A stretch of 64,000 nt of DNA. It comes from an uncultured Holophagaceae bacterium. GTDB taxonomy: Bacteria; Acidobacteriota; Holophagae; Holophagales; Holophagaceae. Where the stretch lies: positions 48,658 to 112,657 of the forward strand of contig CAIPAY010000134.1 of NCBI GenBank assembly GCA_903863195.1, given 5' to 3'. Below, piece after piece: positions 1 through 9,096 of this stretch. Positions within the stretch are counted from its first letter, which is position 1. Every line of letters starts with the position of its first letter. The translations under genes were made by a program, and so were the position numbers. The notes below the pieces were generated by a model. It made no database searches and was not told the DNA's origin. It saw only the letters and a program-made list of their open reading frames with translations.

Positions 1-999
1 GCGCAGGGCGCAGTTGATGGAATCCCGGCAGAGCAGGTTCTGGCGATTCAGGAGCCGGTGGCTGCCATCGGCTCGCCGCAGGTAGAGTCCATCCGAGCCG
101 AGCGAGAGGAGGAGTTCTCCCTCTGGGGTGAAGGTGAAGGCTGTGAAGACGGCTGAGGAGGGCAGGCCCGGCAGGGCCTCCACCTGCCAGTGGCCGTCCC
201 GGCTCCGCCTCATGACGCGCTCCGACTCGAGAATCCAGACCTGGCCGGAGGGATCCGCCCGGATGGAGATCAGGGGGGACATCTCCGCCGGTGCGGGTAA
301 CTCGGCCACCTCGAAGGCCCCCTCCTTCCACCGGGCAACGGTTCCCTTGCGGGCACCAAGCCACACCCAGCCTTCAGCGTCCTCGGCCAGAGCCTGGATG
401 GGGGCAAGGCCCCAGGGCTCCGGCAGGGGAATGCGCTCGAATCTCTCTCCCTGGCGTCGCACAAGGCCCTGACCGGTGCCAACCAGCAGGTCCCCGCGCC
501 GGGTCTCCAGGAGGGCCCGGGTGGTCTCGTCCGGGAGGCCGTCCTTGAGACCGAAGGTTGTGACCTCCCGGCCGCGGATCCGCGCAACGCCGCGCTCGGC
601 GCTGGCGGCCCAGATCGCCCCGGCGCGGTCTTCCAGCAGGCAGACGATGTCCTTCGAGCGCAGGCCGGTCGTGGCATCGAACAGCTGATACCCGTTGGGT
701 CCCAGTCGAGTCACTCCCTCGTTGGTGCCGGCCCAGATGAAGCCGTTGCGGTCCTCGAGCAGGGCTGTCACCTGGCTCTGGGGTAGGCCGTCCCGCCGGT
801 CGAAGTGGCGCATGGCCAGCGCCTGGGCCGCGAGAGGGACCGCGAGGAGCAGGCTGAGCGCAAACAGCCAGATCCGATGGGGGAGGCGCACCGCGAGCCC
901 CCGGGTCAACCGGGCAGACCCCCTCTGGCCCGCCTCCAGCGCCTGGAGGCAAGCGGAAACGCCACGATCTAGACTGAATCGCCCTCCCTGGAAGGTCAT
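1..999 (-). CDS. Two-component-regulator propeller sensor, N-terminal part (runs off the window)
   Basis: The frame is open from an ATG at 999 down to base 1 without a stop, so the C-terminal part is missing. After an N-terminal extension there is one hydrophobic segment (about residues 48-62), probably a signal peptide or anchor, so the product acts at or outside the inner membrane. The rest is built of repeats of the type GLPQSQVTALLEDRNGFIWAG, GLRSKDIVCLLEDRAGAIWAA and GLPDETTRALLETRRGDLLVG, the signature of two-component regulator propeller blades. Such propellers usually form the sensory head of a large histidine kinase or diguanylate cyclase; which output follows here cannot be seen. 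A GTG at 891 just before the hydrophobic stretch is an alternative start. Family confident, output unknown. Confidence 0.75.
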   Translation of the reverse strand, partial: MTFQGGRFSLDRGVSACLQALEAGQRGSARLTRGLAVRLPHRIWLFALSLLLAVPLAAQALAMRHFDRRDGLPQSQVTALLEDRNGFIWAGTNEGVTRLGPNGYQLFDATTGLRSKDIVCLLEDRAGAIWAASAERGVARIRGREVTTFGLKDGLPDETTRALLETRRGDLLVGTGQGLVRRQGERFERIPLPEPWGLAPIQALAEDAEGWVWLGARKGTVARWKEGAFEVAELPAPAEMSPLISIRADPSGQVWILESERVMRRSRDGHWQVEALPGLPSSAVFTAFTFTPEGELLLSLGSDGLYLRRADGSHRLLNRQNLLCRDSINCALR

Positions 1000-1066
1000 G
1001 CCTTATTTTTCGGTCAGGCTTGGCGCCAGAGTTAATCCAAGCCACCGTTCTCCGGATCTCAGCGCC

Positions 1067-2719
1067 TCAGCAGGCCAGGGTAAAGGAGACGGCGTTGCCC
1101 ACCTCATTGAACTGGAAGTCCGAGGTGAGTGCCCTCATCAGGAGAATACCCCGGCCGTGAGGAGCCAACTCACCTGGACCCGTGGACTGAGCCTGGGCGG
1201 CCCAGTCGAAGCCGGGCCCATCGTCCGAGATGTCGACGGTCAGGTGGTGCAGGGCCGGGGTTGCACCGAGGGTGTAGTGGAGCGCCAGTCGGCAGCGGGC
1301 AAGGCCAGCTCCGTGGGCATCGAGGGCTTCCTTCCTGTGGGCCTCATAGTCCTCAAAGCCACCGGTCTTGAGGGTCGACAGGAGACCGAGCAGGCCATGA
1401 TCCACGGCATTGTCGAGCCCTTCCGTAAGGACGATCCCCAGCTTCTGGAGTGTCGAGGAGGGCACCCCCTTGTAGCCCAGCAGGCCAAGGATGTTCGGCA
1501 CCAGGTCCCGGACTCCATGAATCCTCGGATCCAGGTCGAACTGGAGCGCCAGGCCCTCCACGGTCTCGGTGGGGAAGAGGAGGGGATCCTGCCCCAGATC
1601 CAGAGGTATGGGCGGGGGTACTTCCCACAGGGCCCAGGTGAGGTCGTCATGCTGCTCCGCATTCTTCAGGCTCACCCGGAGGGTGTTTCTCAGCCAGGCC
1701 TGGTCCTCCGCGGCTGAGTATCTTGTGCCGCGGCGCAGGAAGCGCCTTCGAAGAAGAGGCTCAGCGAACAGGTCGAGCAGGCCATCGCTGCATGCGAAGA
1801 GGCGATCCCCGGGGACCACGGCGGCATCCTCGACTTCGATCTCACCTTGATCCTCCAGGATGCCGGCCGGGAAGTTCCTGGAGGTGAAGACCCGGAGCTC
1901 CTGGCTGTCCCTCCTGAACAGGAACACATCGGGCATCCCCGCGTTGAGCACCGTCAAGAGGCCCATCTCGGGGTCCAGCCTGAACATGATGAGGCAGGTG
2001 AAGCGGTCGGAGGGGAGCAGCCGGCACAGCTTGGTGTTGATCTCGCGATAGATCGATTCGAGCGGGATGTCCCGGGAGGCCATGGTCTGGAAGGTCTCCA
2101 GGACCGGCAGGGTGCTCACGCCGGCTACGAGGCCATGTCCGGTCGCATCGCAGAGCAGGCCGAAGTGGTTGCCCCCGATGCCTCTCAGGTAGGAGCAGGC
2201 ATCGCCATTGATCCGGCGGGTCTGGAGGGTCTCCATGGCGAAGCCTGGCGGCATGAGCTTCAGGCCCGGTGAGGTCAGCCGCTCAAGCAGATGCTTGACG
2301 ATGGCAATCTCACCCAGGGTCTCCTCCTGGTTGTTGGCCAGGGTGAAGTGCATGGCCGACATGGCGGCAATGGCCCTCACCCGGGCGACCAGCTCGTCTG
2401 GGCGGATGGGCTTGTTGAGGAACTCCAGGGCGCCCGCCTCCAGGCTGTTGTGGAGCAGGTCCGCGTCCTGTCCGCCCGTAAGCATGATGATGGGCACGAA
2501 CCGCTCGCCACGGCCGACCGTCAGCTTGCGGCAGAGCTGCAGGCCGTCCATGCGGGGCATCTGGAAATCGGTGATGACGATGTCTGGCGCAGCCTGGACA
2601 AAGCGCTCCAGGGCGTCCAGGCCGTCGATGGCAAGCGTGACTTCGTAGCCCTCCTTCTCCAGCACACGCTGGATCAGGAGGCGGGTGGCAGCGTCATCTT
2701 CGGCGACAAGGATGCGCAT
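1067..2719 (-). CDS. Receiver-PP2C phosphatase-anti-sigma kinase fusion (RsbU/RsbW-like)
   Basis: A 550-residue cytoplasmic protein with three parts. Residues 1-120 are a response-regulator receiver with acidic DD near the start and the phospho-acceptor D51 in ITDFQMPRMDG. Residues about 165-370 are a SpoIIE/RsbU-type PP2C phosphatase (INGDACSYLRG, CDATGHGLVAG, ACSDGLLDL). Residues about 385-550 resemble an RsbW-type GHKL ATPase, with LTEGLDNAVDHG as N-box and DDGPGFDW as G1-box. In known partner-switching systems the phosphatase dephosphorylates a STAS antagonist that the kinase phosphorylates. The STAS gene lies 9 bases upstream in the same operon, so this protein probably controls that switch in response to a partner histidine kinase. 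Kinase and phosphatase in one chain is notable. The sigma factor or other target is not in the window. Confidence 0.88.
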   Translation of the reverse strand: MRILVAEDDAATRLLIQRVLEKEGYEVTLAIDGLDALERFVQAAPDIVITDFQMPRMDGLQLCRKLTVGRGERFVPIIMLTGGQDADLLHNSLEAGALEFLNKPIRPDELVARVRAIAAMSAMHFTLANNQEETLGEIAIVKHLLERLTSPGLKLMPPGFAMETLQTRRINGDACSYLRGIGGNHFGLLCDATGHGLVAGVSTLPVLETFQTMASRDIPLESIYREINTKLCRLLPSDRFTCLIMFRLDPEMGLLTVLNAGMPDVFLFRRDSQELRVFTSRNFPAGILEDQGEIEVEDAAVVPGDRLFACSDGLLDLFAEPLLRRRFLRRGTRYSAAEDQAWLRNTLRVSLKNAEQHDDLTWALWEVPPPIPLDLGQDPLLFPTETVEGLALQFDLDPRIHGVRDLVPNILGLLGYKGVPSSTLQKLGIVLTEGLDNAVDHGLLGLLSTLKTGGFEDYEAHRKEALDAHGAGLARCRLALHYTLGATPALHHLTVDISDDGPGFDWAAQAQSTGPGELAPHGRGILLMRALTSDFQFNEVGNAVSFTLAC

Positions 2720-2728
2720 GAGCCCGGG

Positions 2729-3043
2729 TCAAGTGTTGGAGGTTTCGAAGAGCTTGTCGAACTTGATCATCTTGAGGGTGGGAAGCAGGGTCGGATTCGG
2801 ATTCCGCAGCGTGACCTTCTTGCCTTTGGCGGTGGCCTTCTCTCTCAGGAGCAGGAGGCTTCCCAGGGAGGACGAGTCCATGTAGGAGACCGTGGCCAGG
2901 TCGATACAAATGGTGGTGACCGAGGGGTTCTCGACCAGCGGATAGGAGGCTTCCTTGAAGGCGGTGTGGGACTCGGAGGTGAACCTGCCGGATGGGCTCA
3001 GGACCGCGACAGCGCCTTGGATCTTGATGGTGGGACTGCTCAT
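2729..3043 (-). CDS. STAS-domain anti-sigma factor antagonist
   Basis: A 104-residue single STAS domain. The motif YMDSSSLGSLLLL contains the loop where SpoIIAA/RsbV proteins are phosphorylated; S58 falls at the position equivalent to SpoIIAA Ser58. In the family the unphosphorylated form binds and sequesters an anti-sigma kinase. It sits directly upstream of the receiver/phosphatase/kinase fusion and downstream of a chemoreceptor, all on the same strand, so a local partner switch is likely. The ATG is preceded by GAAGGA at a good distance. Family assignment is firm; the regulon is unknown. Confidence 0.88.
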   Translation of the reverse strand: MSSPTIKIQGAVAVLSPSGRFTSESHTAFKEASYPLVENPSVTTICIDLATVSYMDSSSLGSLLLLREKATAKGKKVTLRNPNPTLLPTLKMIKFDKLFETSNT

Positions 3044-3062
3044 GCTGGTTCCTTCAGGAAGG

Positions 3063-3084
3063 GGCAGCAGCCGCTGCTGCTGCC
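3063..3084 (-). terminator. GC-rich hairpin between chemoreceptor and STAS genes
   Basis: On the minus strand GGCAGCAGC pairs with GCTGCTGCC across a four-base loop. It lies in the 52-base gap after the chemoreceptor stop. No U-tract follows, so it may act as an attenuator or mRNA-processing/stability structure rather than a full terminator. Confidence 0.3.
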
Positions 3085-3095
3085 TGGATGGGGCC

Positions 3096-4673
3096 TCAAA
3101 CGGTGAATCGACTGACGGTCTCCGCTAGGCCATCCGCGACTCGGGACAGCTCGTGGGCGGTGGCGGCGACCTGCTCTGCGCTGGCACTTAGCTCGATGGC
3201 CGCGGAGGCATTCCGCTCGGCCTGGCTCTCCCCTTCCAGAACCTGGGCCCGGATCTGCTCAATGGCGTTCCCCTCCTCCTCCGTGGAGATCCGGATGGAG
3301 AGCACGGTGCCAGTGAGTTCGAGGATGCCCGAGAGGATGACCTGCAACTTCTCCAGGGTGAGTCGGGACGTCTCCTGACCCCGTCCCACCGCCTGATGGG
3401 TCTCCTCGATCATCGCGGAGATCTCCCGGGCAGCCCCACCCGAGCGCTCAGCCAGCTTCCGGACCTCTTCCGCGACCACCGCGAAGCCCTTGCCCTGGGC
3501 GCCCGCCTTGGCCGCTTCGATGGCGGCGTTCAGCGAGAGCAGGTTGGTCTGGCGGGCGATCTCCTGGATGAGCTGGACAGCCTTCACGATCCGGTCTGAG
3601 ACCGTCTTGATCTCCTCCATGGCCTGGAAGCTCTCCTCCGCAGCCGCCCGGCCGGATTCCGTGGCCTCGACGGCGCCCTCCACCTGCAGGGCGGCCTGGC
3701 CGATCTGCCCCCCGGTCTGGTCCAGGGACTCGCGCACCTGCTCGATGCTGCCGACATTGCGCTCCAGGGCCGCCTTGAGGACCTGGGCGCCAGTCGCGAC
3801 CTCCTCCGCGGCCCGCAGCTGCTCGTGGCTGGTGGCGCTGAGCTGGGTGGCTCCAGAGGCCGTGGATTCTGAAGCGTGCAGGATCCCCTTGAAGTCGCTC
3901 TGGAGGCGCTCGGCCAGACCGTTGAGGTTGCCCGCCATCTCCGCCAACTCATCCTTCCCCAGCACCTGGAAGCGATGGGTGAGCCGGCCTGCCACGATGG
4001 TTTCGATGCCGTCCCGGACTTCCCTGACCGAGGTATTGATCCTGCCCGTCATGACCCGGAAGACCGGGAACGCCAGCGACATGACGATCACCATCCCGAG
4101 GCCGAGGGCGGTGGCCATCCGCCAGCCTTCGGCCGCGACATCATCCAGGTAGACCCCGCTGCCGATCACCCAGCCCCAGGGGGGGAAGAGCTTCACGAAG
4201 GAGATCTTGGGCACCGCCTCGCCTGTCTGCGGCTTCAGGAAGTCGTAGGCGACAAAGCCTTCCCCGGACTGCCGGGCAACCTTGGCGATTTCCACCATGT
4301 AGGTCTTTCCGGAAGCGTCCTTCAGGGCTGCAACGGACTGTCCTTCAAGCTCGGGCTTGGTGGGATGCATGAGCATCCGGGGCTCCAGATCGTTGATCCA
4401 GAAATAATTCCCGCCCTCGAAGCGCAGAGCCCTGAGCGCGTCCTGCGCCCTTGACTGGGCTTCGGCCCGGCTCGCCTTCCCAGAGGACTCCATGGCGGCG
4501 AAGTGTTCGACGACACCGTAGGCGACCTCCACCACCGCCTTGTTCTCCTGCTGCCTGCGTTCGAAGAGCTTTGACTTGAATGTCGGCAGCACATAGAAGG
4601 CTTCCTGGAGGGCGAAGAGCCCGCAGACCAGGAACACGAGTGCCCGGATTTTGAATCCCATGGTCCAGTTCAC
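3096..4673 (-). CDS. Methyl-accepting chemotaxis protein with Cache sensor
   Basis: A 525-residue membrane chemoreceptor. A transmembrane helix near residues 8-28 is followed by a periplasmic Cache-type sensor ([15 protein letters not shown] and [13 protein letters not shown] are typical of the Cache_2 group), a second helix near 185-205, a HAMP-like linker, and a long coiled-coil signalling domain. The CheA/CheW-binding hairpin tip is clear: [17 protein letters not shown], then [18 protein letters not shown]. The GTG at 4673 has GGAG five bases upstream; an ATG at 4661 is the alternative start. It is first in a signalling operon with STAS and RsbU-like genes rather than che genes, so it may feed that switch as well as, or instead of, taxis (inference). 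Confidence 0.92.
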   Translation of the reverse strand: MNWTMGFKIRALVFLVCGLFALQEAFYVLPTFKSKLFERRQQENKAVVEVAYGVVEHFAAMESSGKASRAEAQSRAQDALRALRFEGGNYFWINDLEPRMLMHPTKPELEGQSVAALKDASGKTYMVEIAKVARQSGEGFVAYDFLKPQTGEAVPKISFVKLFPPWGWVIGSGVYLDDVAAEGWRMATALGLGMVIVMSLAFPVFRVMTGRINTSVREVRDGIETIVAGRLTHRFQVLGKDELAEMAGNLNGLAERLQSDFKGILHASESTASGATQLSATSHEQLRAAEEVATGAQVLKAALERNVGSIEQVRESLDQTGGQIGQAALQVEGAVEATESGRAAAEESFQAMEEIKTVSDRIVKAVQLIQEIARQTNLLSLNAAIEAAKAGAQGKGFAVVAEEVRKLAERSGGAAREISAMIEETHQAVGRGQETSRLTLEKLQVILSGILELTGTVLSIRISTEEEGNAIEQIRAQVLEGESQAERNASAAIELSASAEQVAATAHELSRVADGLAETVSRFTV

Positions 4674-4754
4674 GCCGACTCCAACCTGTTCACTGGACCA
4701 TCGGGTGAATTTCCTTTGAAGGTTAGGAATTGCCTATTTGGACTCAGGCACACG

Positions 4755-4779
4755 AAAACGGCCACCGGAAGGGTGGCCG
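4755..4779 (-). terminator. Rho-independent terminator downstream of tRNA-Thr
   Basis: Read on the minus strand, CGGCCACC pairs with GGTGGCCG around CTTCC and is followed by TTTT. It lies 17 bases past the end of the tRNA-Thr gene, as expected for its terminator. Confidence 0.7.
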
Positions 4780-4795
4780 AGAGCACATCACGGAC

Positions 4796-4871
4796 TGGAG
4801 CCGCCTACCCGAATCGAACGGGTGACCACCAGATTACAAAGCTGGAGCTCTACCAACTGAGCTAAGGCGGC
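4796..4871 (-). tRNA. tRNA-Thr (anticodon TGT)
   Basis: The minus strand folds as a cloverleaf: acceptor stem GCCGCCT with AGGCGGC, D-arm starting TAGCTCAGTTGGTAGAGC, anticodon arm CCAGC-TTTGTAATCT-GG style with TGT as anticodon, and T-arm GGTTCGATTC-like (here CCGTTCGATTCGGG). The 3' CCA is encoded in the genome (4796-4798). It decodes ACA and, by wobble, other Thr codons. Confidence 0.96.
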
Positions 4872-4880
4872 GCAGGGTCC

Positions 4881-4909
4881 ATTCTATCGGAAGGGGGAGC
4901 GTTCCTGAA
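4881..4909 (-). promoter_or_regulatory. Likely promoter of tRNA-Thr
   Basis: A TAGAAT -10 box (4881-4886) lies ten bases upstream of the tRNA 5' end. A weak -35 match, TTCAGG, sits 17 bases further up. The same TAGAAT hexamer occurs upstream of tRNA-Arg, the transketolase half and the ABC-F gene in this window. Confidence 0.5.
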
Positions 4910-4914
4910 CGGCC

Positions 4915-6345
<1,431 letters not shown>

Positions 6346-6347
6346 GG

Positions 6348-6914
6348 CTAGCCGATTCTCACGGCGAAGAGCCGTTCGCCGTACTCGACGGGGGTGCCGT
6401 TCTCCACCAGCACCTTGATGACCTCGCCCGCCACATCGCTCTCGATTTCGTTCATGAGCTTCATGGCCTCGATGATGCAGAGGGTCTGGCCCGGTTTGAC
6501 GTAGTCACCCGGGGAGGTATAGGGCGTGGCGGTCGGGTTGGAGGCCCGGTAGAAGGTCCCCACAATGGGACTCGTCACGAAATGGATGTTGGGATCTTCG
6601 ACAGGTTGAGTGGCAGGAGCAGCTATCGGCGCGGCCAAGGCTTGCATCATGGGGGCCGCAGGGGCCGTCATCATCATGGGGGCCGCCACCGGGGCCTGCA
6701 TCACAGGCGCGGGGCCGTCCTTGCGGATGCGGAAGCGCATGTCGCCCGCCTCGAACTCGAACTCCTGGAAGGGCTCGCGGCCCACTAGGGCGATCAGGGC
6801 CTTGATCTCCTCGAGACCCAGGGGGCTCGAGGCGGACTTGGCGGGGCGCGAAGCCGGCCGAGCTGCGGCTGGAGCCTGTTTTTCGGCAGGGGACTTCTTG
6901 CGGGGGGTGCTCAT
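6348..6914 (-). CDS. accB: Acetyl-CoA carboxylase biotin carboxyl carrier protein
   Basis: A 188-residue biotin carrier that shuttles carboxyl groups between AccC and the carboxyltransferase. The N-terminal half is Lys/Ala/Pro-rich and then Ala/Pro/Met-rich, the usual flexible linker. The C-terminal biotinyl domain carries EAMKLMNEI with K152 as the biotinylation site. The ATG at 6914 is preferred over an upstream in-frame start at 6968, because GGAG precedes it and the extra residues are not family-like. It is immediately upstream of accC. The accA/accD carboxyltransferase genes are not in the window. Confidence 0.95.
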   Translation of the reverse strand: MSTPRKKSPAEKQAPAAARPASRPAKSASSPLGLEEIKALIALVGREPFQEFEFEAGDMRFRIRKDGPAPVMQAPVAAPMMMTAPAAPMMQALAAPIAAPATQPVEDPNIHFVTSPIVGTFYRASNPTATPYTSPGDYVKPGQTLCIIEAMKLMNEIESDVAGEVIKVLVENGTPVEYGERLFAVRIG

Positions 6915-6983
6915 CGAGGCTCCAACGATCAGGTCAGTCGGGGGAAGGGATCGAGCATAGCAAACCAAGGGGGGCTGGTCAGG

Positions 6984-7451
6984 TTAGGAATCTTCGGCAG
7001 ATTCTGCCGCGGGTGCTTTCTTTTTGATCCTTGGGCCGGTTTCTTCTGGACGGAACTCTTTTCTTGCCGCGTCAAGAATGCCGTTCAGGAATTGAGTGCC
7101 CTCTTGGTCGCTGAACTCTTTCACGATCTCAAGGGCCTCGTTGATGACGATGGGGAAGGGAACCTCCCGCACGAACATCAGCTCATAGAGGCCGAGTCGG
7201 AGGAGGTTCCGATCCACGGCGGCCATGCGATGGATTTTCCAGTGCTCTGCGTACTTGGCCAGGGCGCTGTCGATCTCCTCCAGGTGGCCGTGCACGCCAT
7301 CCACCAGCCGGCGGGCGTAGTAGAAGGCGTCCCGGTTCAGGTCCTGGATGGTGTAGAAGCCAGCAAAGACCTGGTCCGGCTGGTAGCCGGTGAGGTCCAT
7401 GGCGTAGAGCATCTGCAGGGCATATTCCCGCCCCCGGCGGCGAACACCCAT
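6984..7451 (-). CDS. nusB: Transcription antitermination factor NusB
   Basis: A 155-residue all-helical RNA-binding protein that, with S10/NusE, binds boxA in rRNA leader transcripts and prevents premature termination. It starts MGVRRRGREYALQMLYAMD, the conserved arginine-rich opening, and has NRDAFYY and VINEALEIVKEFSDQEGTQFLNGILD, the family C-terminal signature. The last 20 residues are a lysine-rich tail. It begins directly after the ribH stop codon; the ribH-nusB order is common in bacteria. Confidence 0.95.
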   Translation of the reverse strand: MGVRRRGREYALQMLYAMDLTGYQPDQVFAGFYTIQDLNRDAFYYARRLVDGVHGHLEEIDSALAKYAEHWKIHRMAAVDRNLLRLGLYELMFVREVPFPIVINEALEIVKEFSDQEGTQFLNGILDAARKEFRPEETGPRIKKKAPAAESAEDS

Positions 7452-7937
7452 CTAGTTGCGCCCTTTCTTGGCACCGAGGGTGCGGGTCAGATCCACCATC
7501 TCGAGGACGCTCATGGCGGCCTCCCAGCCTTTGTTGCCCATCTTGGCGCCAGCGCGGTCGATGGCCTGTTCCACGCTGTCCGTCGTGAGGACGCCGAAGC
7601 TCATGGGCAGCCCTGTGTCCAGAGCCACCTGGGCAACGCCCTTGGTGACCTCCGCCGCGATCATGTCGAAGTGGGGCGTGCCGCCCCGGATCACCGTGCC
7701 GAGCACGATGACACCCGCGTAGCGGCCGCTCTGGGCCGCCAGCTTGGCCACCTGAGGCAGCTCGAAGCTTCCGGGAACCCGGATGAGGTCCAACTGGTCT
7801 TCCTTCCCACCGTGGCGAAGGAGGCAGTCCTGCGCGCCCTGGATCAGCCGCTCGACAATGAAGTCGTTCCAGCGCGATGCCACCAAGGCGAAGCGGTCGC
7901 CTTCATGAACGCGGATGTGGCCCTCAAAGATCCCCAT
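7452..7937 (-). CDS. ribH: 6,7-dimethyl-8-ribityllumazine synthase
   Basis: A 161-residue enzyme of riboflavin synthesis that condenses the pyrimidine intermediate with 3,4-dihydroxy-2-butanone 4-phosphate to give lumazine. Visible family marks are [11 protein letters not shown] near residue 21, VPGSFELP at 54-61, and [15 protein letters not shown] with the catalytic H89. [14 protein letters not shown] and KGWEAA complete the active-site cage seen in the icosahedral or pentameric synthases. The start has a strong GGGGGG ribosome site. No other rib gene is nearby and no FMN riboswitch was recognised upstream. Confidence 0.97.
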   Translation of the reverse strand: MGIFEGHIRVHEGDRFALVASRWNDFIVERLIQGAQDCLLRHGGKEDQLDLIRVPGSFELPQVAKLAAQSGRYAGVIVLGTVIRGGTPHFDMIAAEVTKGVAQVALDTGLPMSFGVLTTDSVEQAIDRAGAKMGNKGWEAAMSVLEMVDLTRTLGAKKGRN

Positions 7938-8307
7938 GGGAACCCCCCGAAAGGTGGTTGAAGAGGAAAAAGTCTAGCATGAACTCAAGTTATGCAAATC
8001 GAAAAGCAGTCCCCAAGACGTGGGGTTCCGTGCCTGCGAAAGGGGGCGCTTGAGCGGTGCTCGAATCGGGCCCCGGGGCTGGTTGTTCGGCGGCCTGGGG
8101 ATGTCCAGAATTTTCACAGAGGTTTCTCCGGTGAGTGCTGAAGCAACCCTGAGCCAGGACTGGCCTCGGGTTGCGGCGGAAAGGGTCGGCTCTGAGGTCA
8201 GTATGTGGATCCTCTGGACCCCTTGGACCACTTGACAGAGCCTGTCTCCGCGCGAAGTTAAAGACTCGCAGGTGGAAACAATCACGGCAGGTTCAAAGAA
8301 AGGTCTC
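7938..8307. other. Intergenic region between divergent ribH and the DUF5131 gene
   Basis: No gene is supported in this 370-base stretch. On the minus strand TTGCAT and TAGACT (about 7976-8002) are a possible ribH promoter with a short 15-base spacer. A small hairpin CCCC-AAGACGT-GGGG lies near 8013-8027. At 8101-8114 is the 14-mer ATGTCCAGAATTTT, which recurs at 54283-54296 next to another accessory-looking gene. Confidence 0.6.
8232..8237 (+). promoter_or_regulatory. Possible -35 box for the DUF5131 gene
   Basis: A perfect TTGACA lies about 70 bases upstream of the chosen start. The expected -10 position holds only a poor match (GTTAAA or TTAAAG at long spacing), so the promoter is tentative. 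Confidence 0.3.
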
Positions 8308-9096
8308 ATGGCTCACGTCATTCCCACGCTCCGCGATGGTTATTCAGTCGATTTCTGGCGGACCCGGAACGAGGTCTCCCAGGTCTGCGCCATCTGCTAC
8401 GCCGAATCCCGGCCCGGGAAGTCGCGAAACCCGAAGGACCCGGTCTCCACCGAGGCCGATGGTGCTCTCCAGCCGGGTGGGGAGAACGCCCCCCGCCCCA
8501 AGCACTGCATCTCTCTGGCACCCGCCTGCGAAGCGGCCCGCAACTGGAACCGGGAGGCCGGGGAGGACGGGCGGAGCCTGAAGATCTTCACCAACTCCAT
8601 GGGGGAGTTCTGGGCCGATGACAGAGCATTGGACCAGGCTCGGCGGGTGGCCTTGGAGACCATGTACCAGACGCCCAACCTGGTCTGGATGCTGCTCACC
8701 CGCCAGCCCAAGGCCATCCCCACTCTGCTGCAGGCAACGATCGAGCTCGCCCGGTCTGAACCGAGTGCTGGTGGGGTGGGCTCGTTCGTCGAGTGGCTGG
8801 AGCGCTGGGTGGCAGGCGACCCCCCCCGAAACATCTGGATGGGAACCACCATCGAGGACCGGGCTGGAGCCCAGCAGCGGATCCTGGCGCTGCTCAAGGT
8901 TCCCGCTGCGGTGCGGTTCCTCGCCTGCGACCTCAGCTGCCCCAGGGCCCTGTTCGGAATCCCCGCCAACGGCACAGGCTCCAGCCTGGGCCAGACGTTC
9001 TACCCGTGGCTGGCGAACGGACCTACGGCAGAGGCCTTCCTGAAGGACATCCTGAACTACCTGAGCGTGAACCGGATGGGGGCGACGGGTTCCTAG
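8308..9096 (+). CDS. DUF5131 / phage Gp37-Gp68 family protein, divergent
   Basis: A 262-residue protein of a family found in phages and bacterial accessory regions, thought to resemble radical-SAM proteins but with no firmly known reaction. Recognisable segments are [12 protein letters not shown] near residue 24, [17 protein letters not shown] and [10 protein letters not shown], matching the family's CxxCYAE, LTKRP, NvWlGvtvE and RFLSxEPL blocks. In usual members three cysteines precede CYAE (C-x7-C-x2-C); here the first is replaced by R20, leaving C27 and C30. The ATG at 8308 is chosen for its AAGAAAGG ribosome site; a GTG at 8272 is in frame. Its stop shares CTAG with the acnB stop on the other strand. 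Confidence 0.75.
   Translation: MAHVIPTLRDGYSVDFWRTRNEVSQVCAICYAESRPGKSRNPKDPVSTEADGALQPGGENAPRPKHCISLAPACEAARNWNREAGEDGRSLKIFTNSMGEFWADDRALDQARRVALETMYQTPNLVWMLLTRQPKAIPTLLQATIELARSEPSAGGVGSFVEWLERWVAGDPPRNIWMGTTIEDRAGAQQRILALLKVPAAVRFLACDLSCPRALFGIPANGTGSSLGQTFYPWLANGPTAEAFLKDILNYLSVNRMGATGS

Noticed and set aside
7938..8307. FMN riboswitch or other known riboswitch upstream of ribH
   Set aside because: No RFN-type conserved blocks were seen on the minus strand; only small unrelated hairpins.
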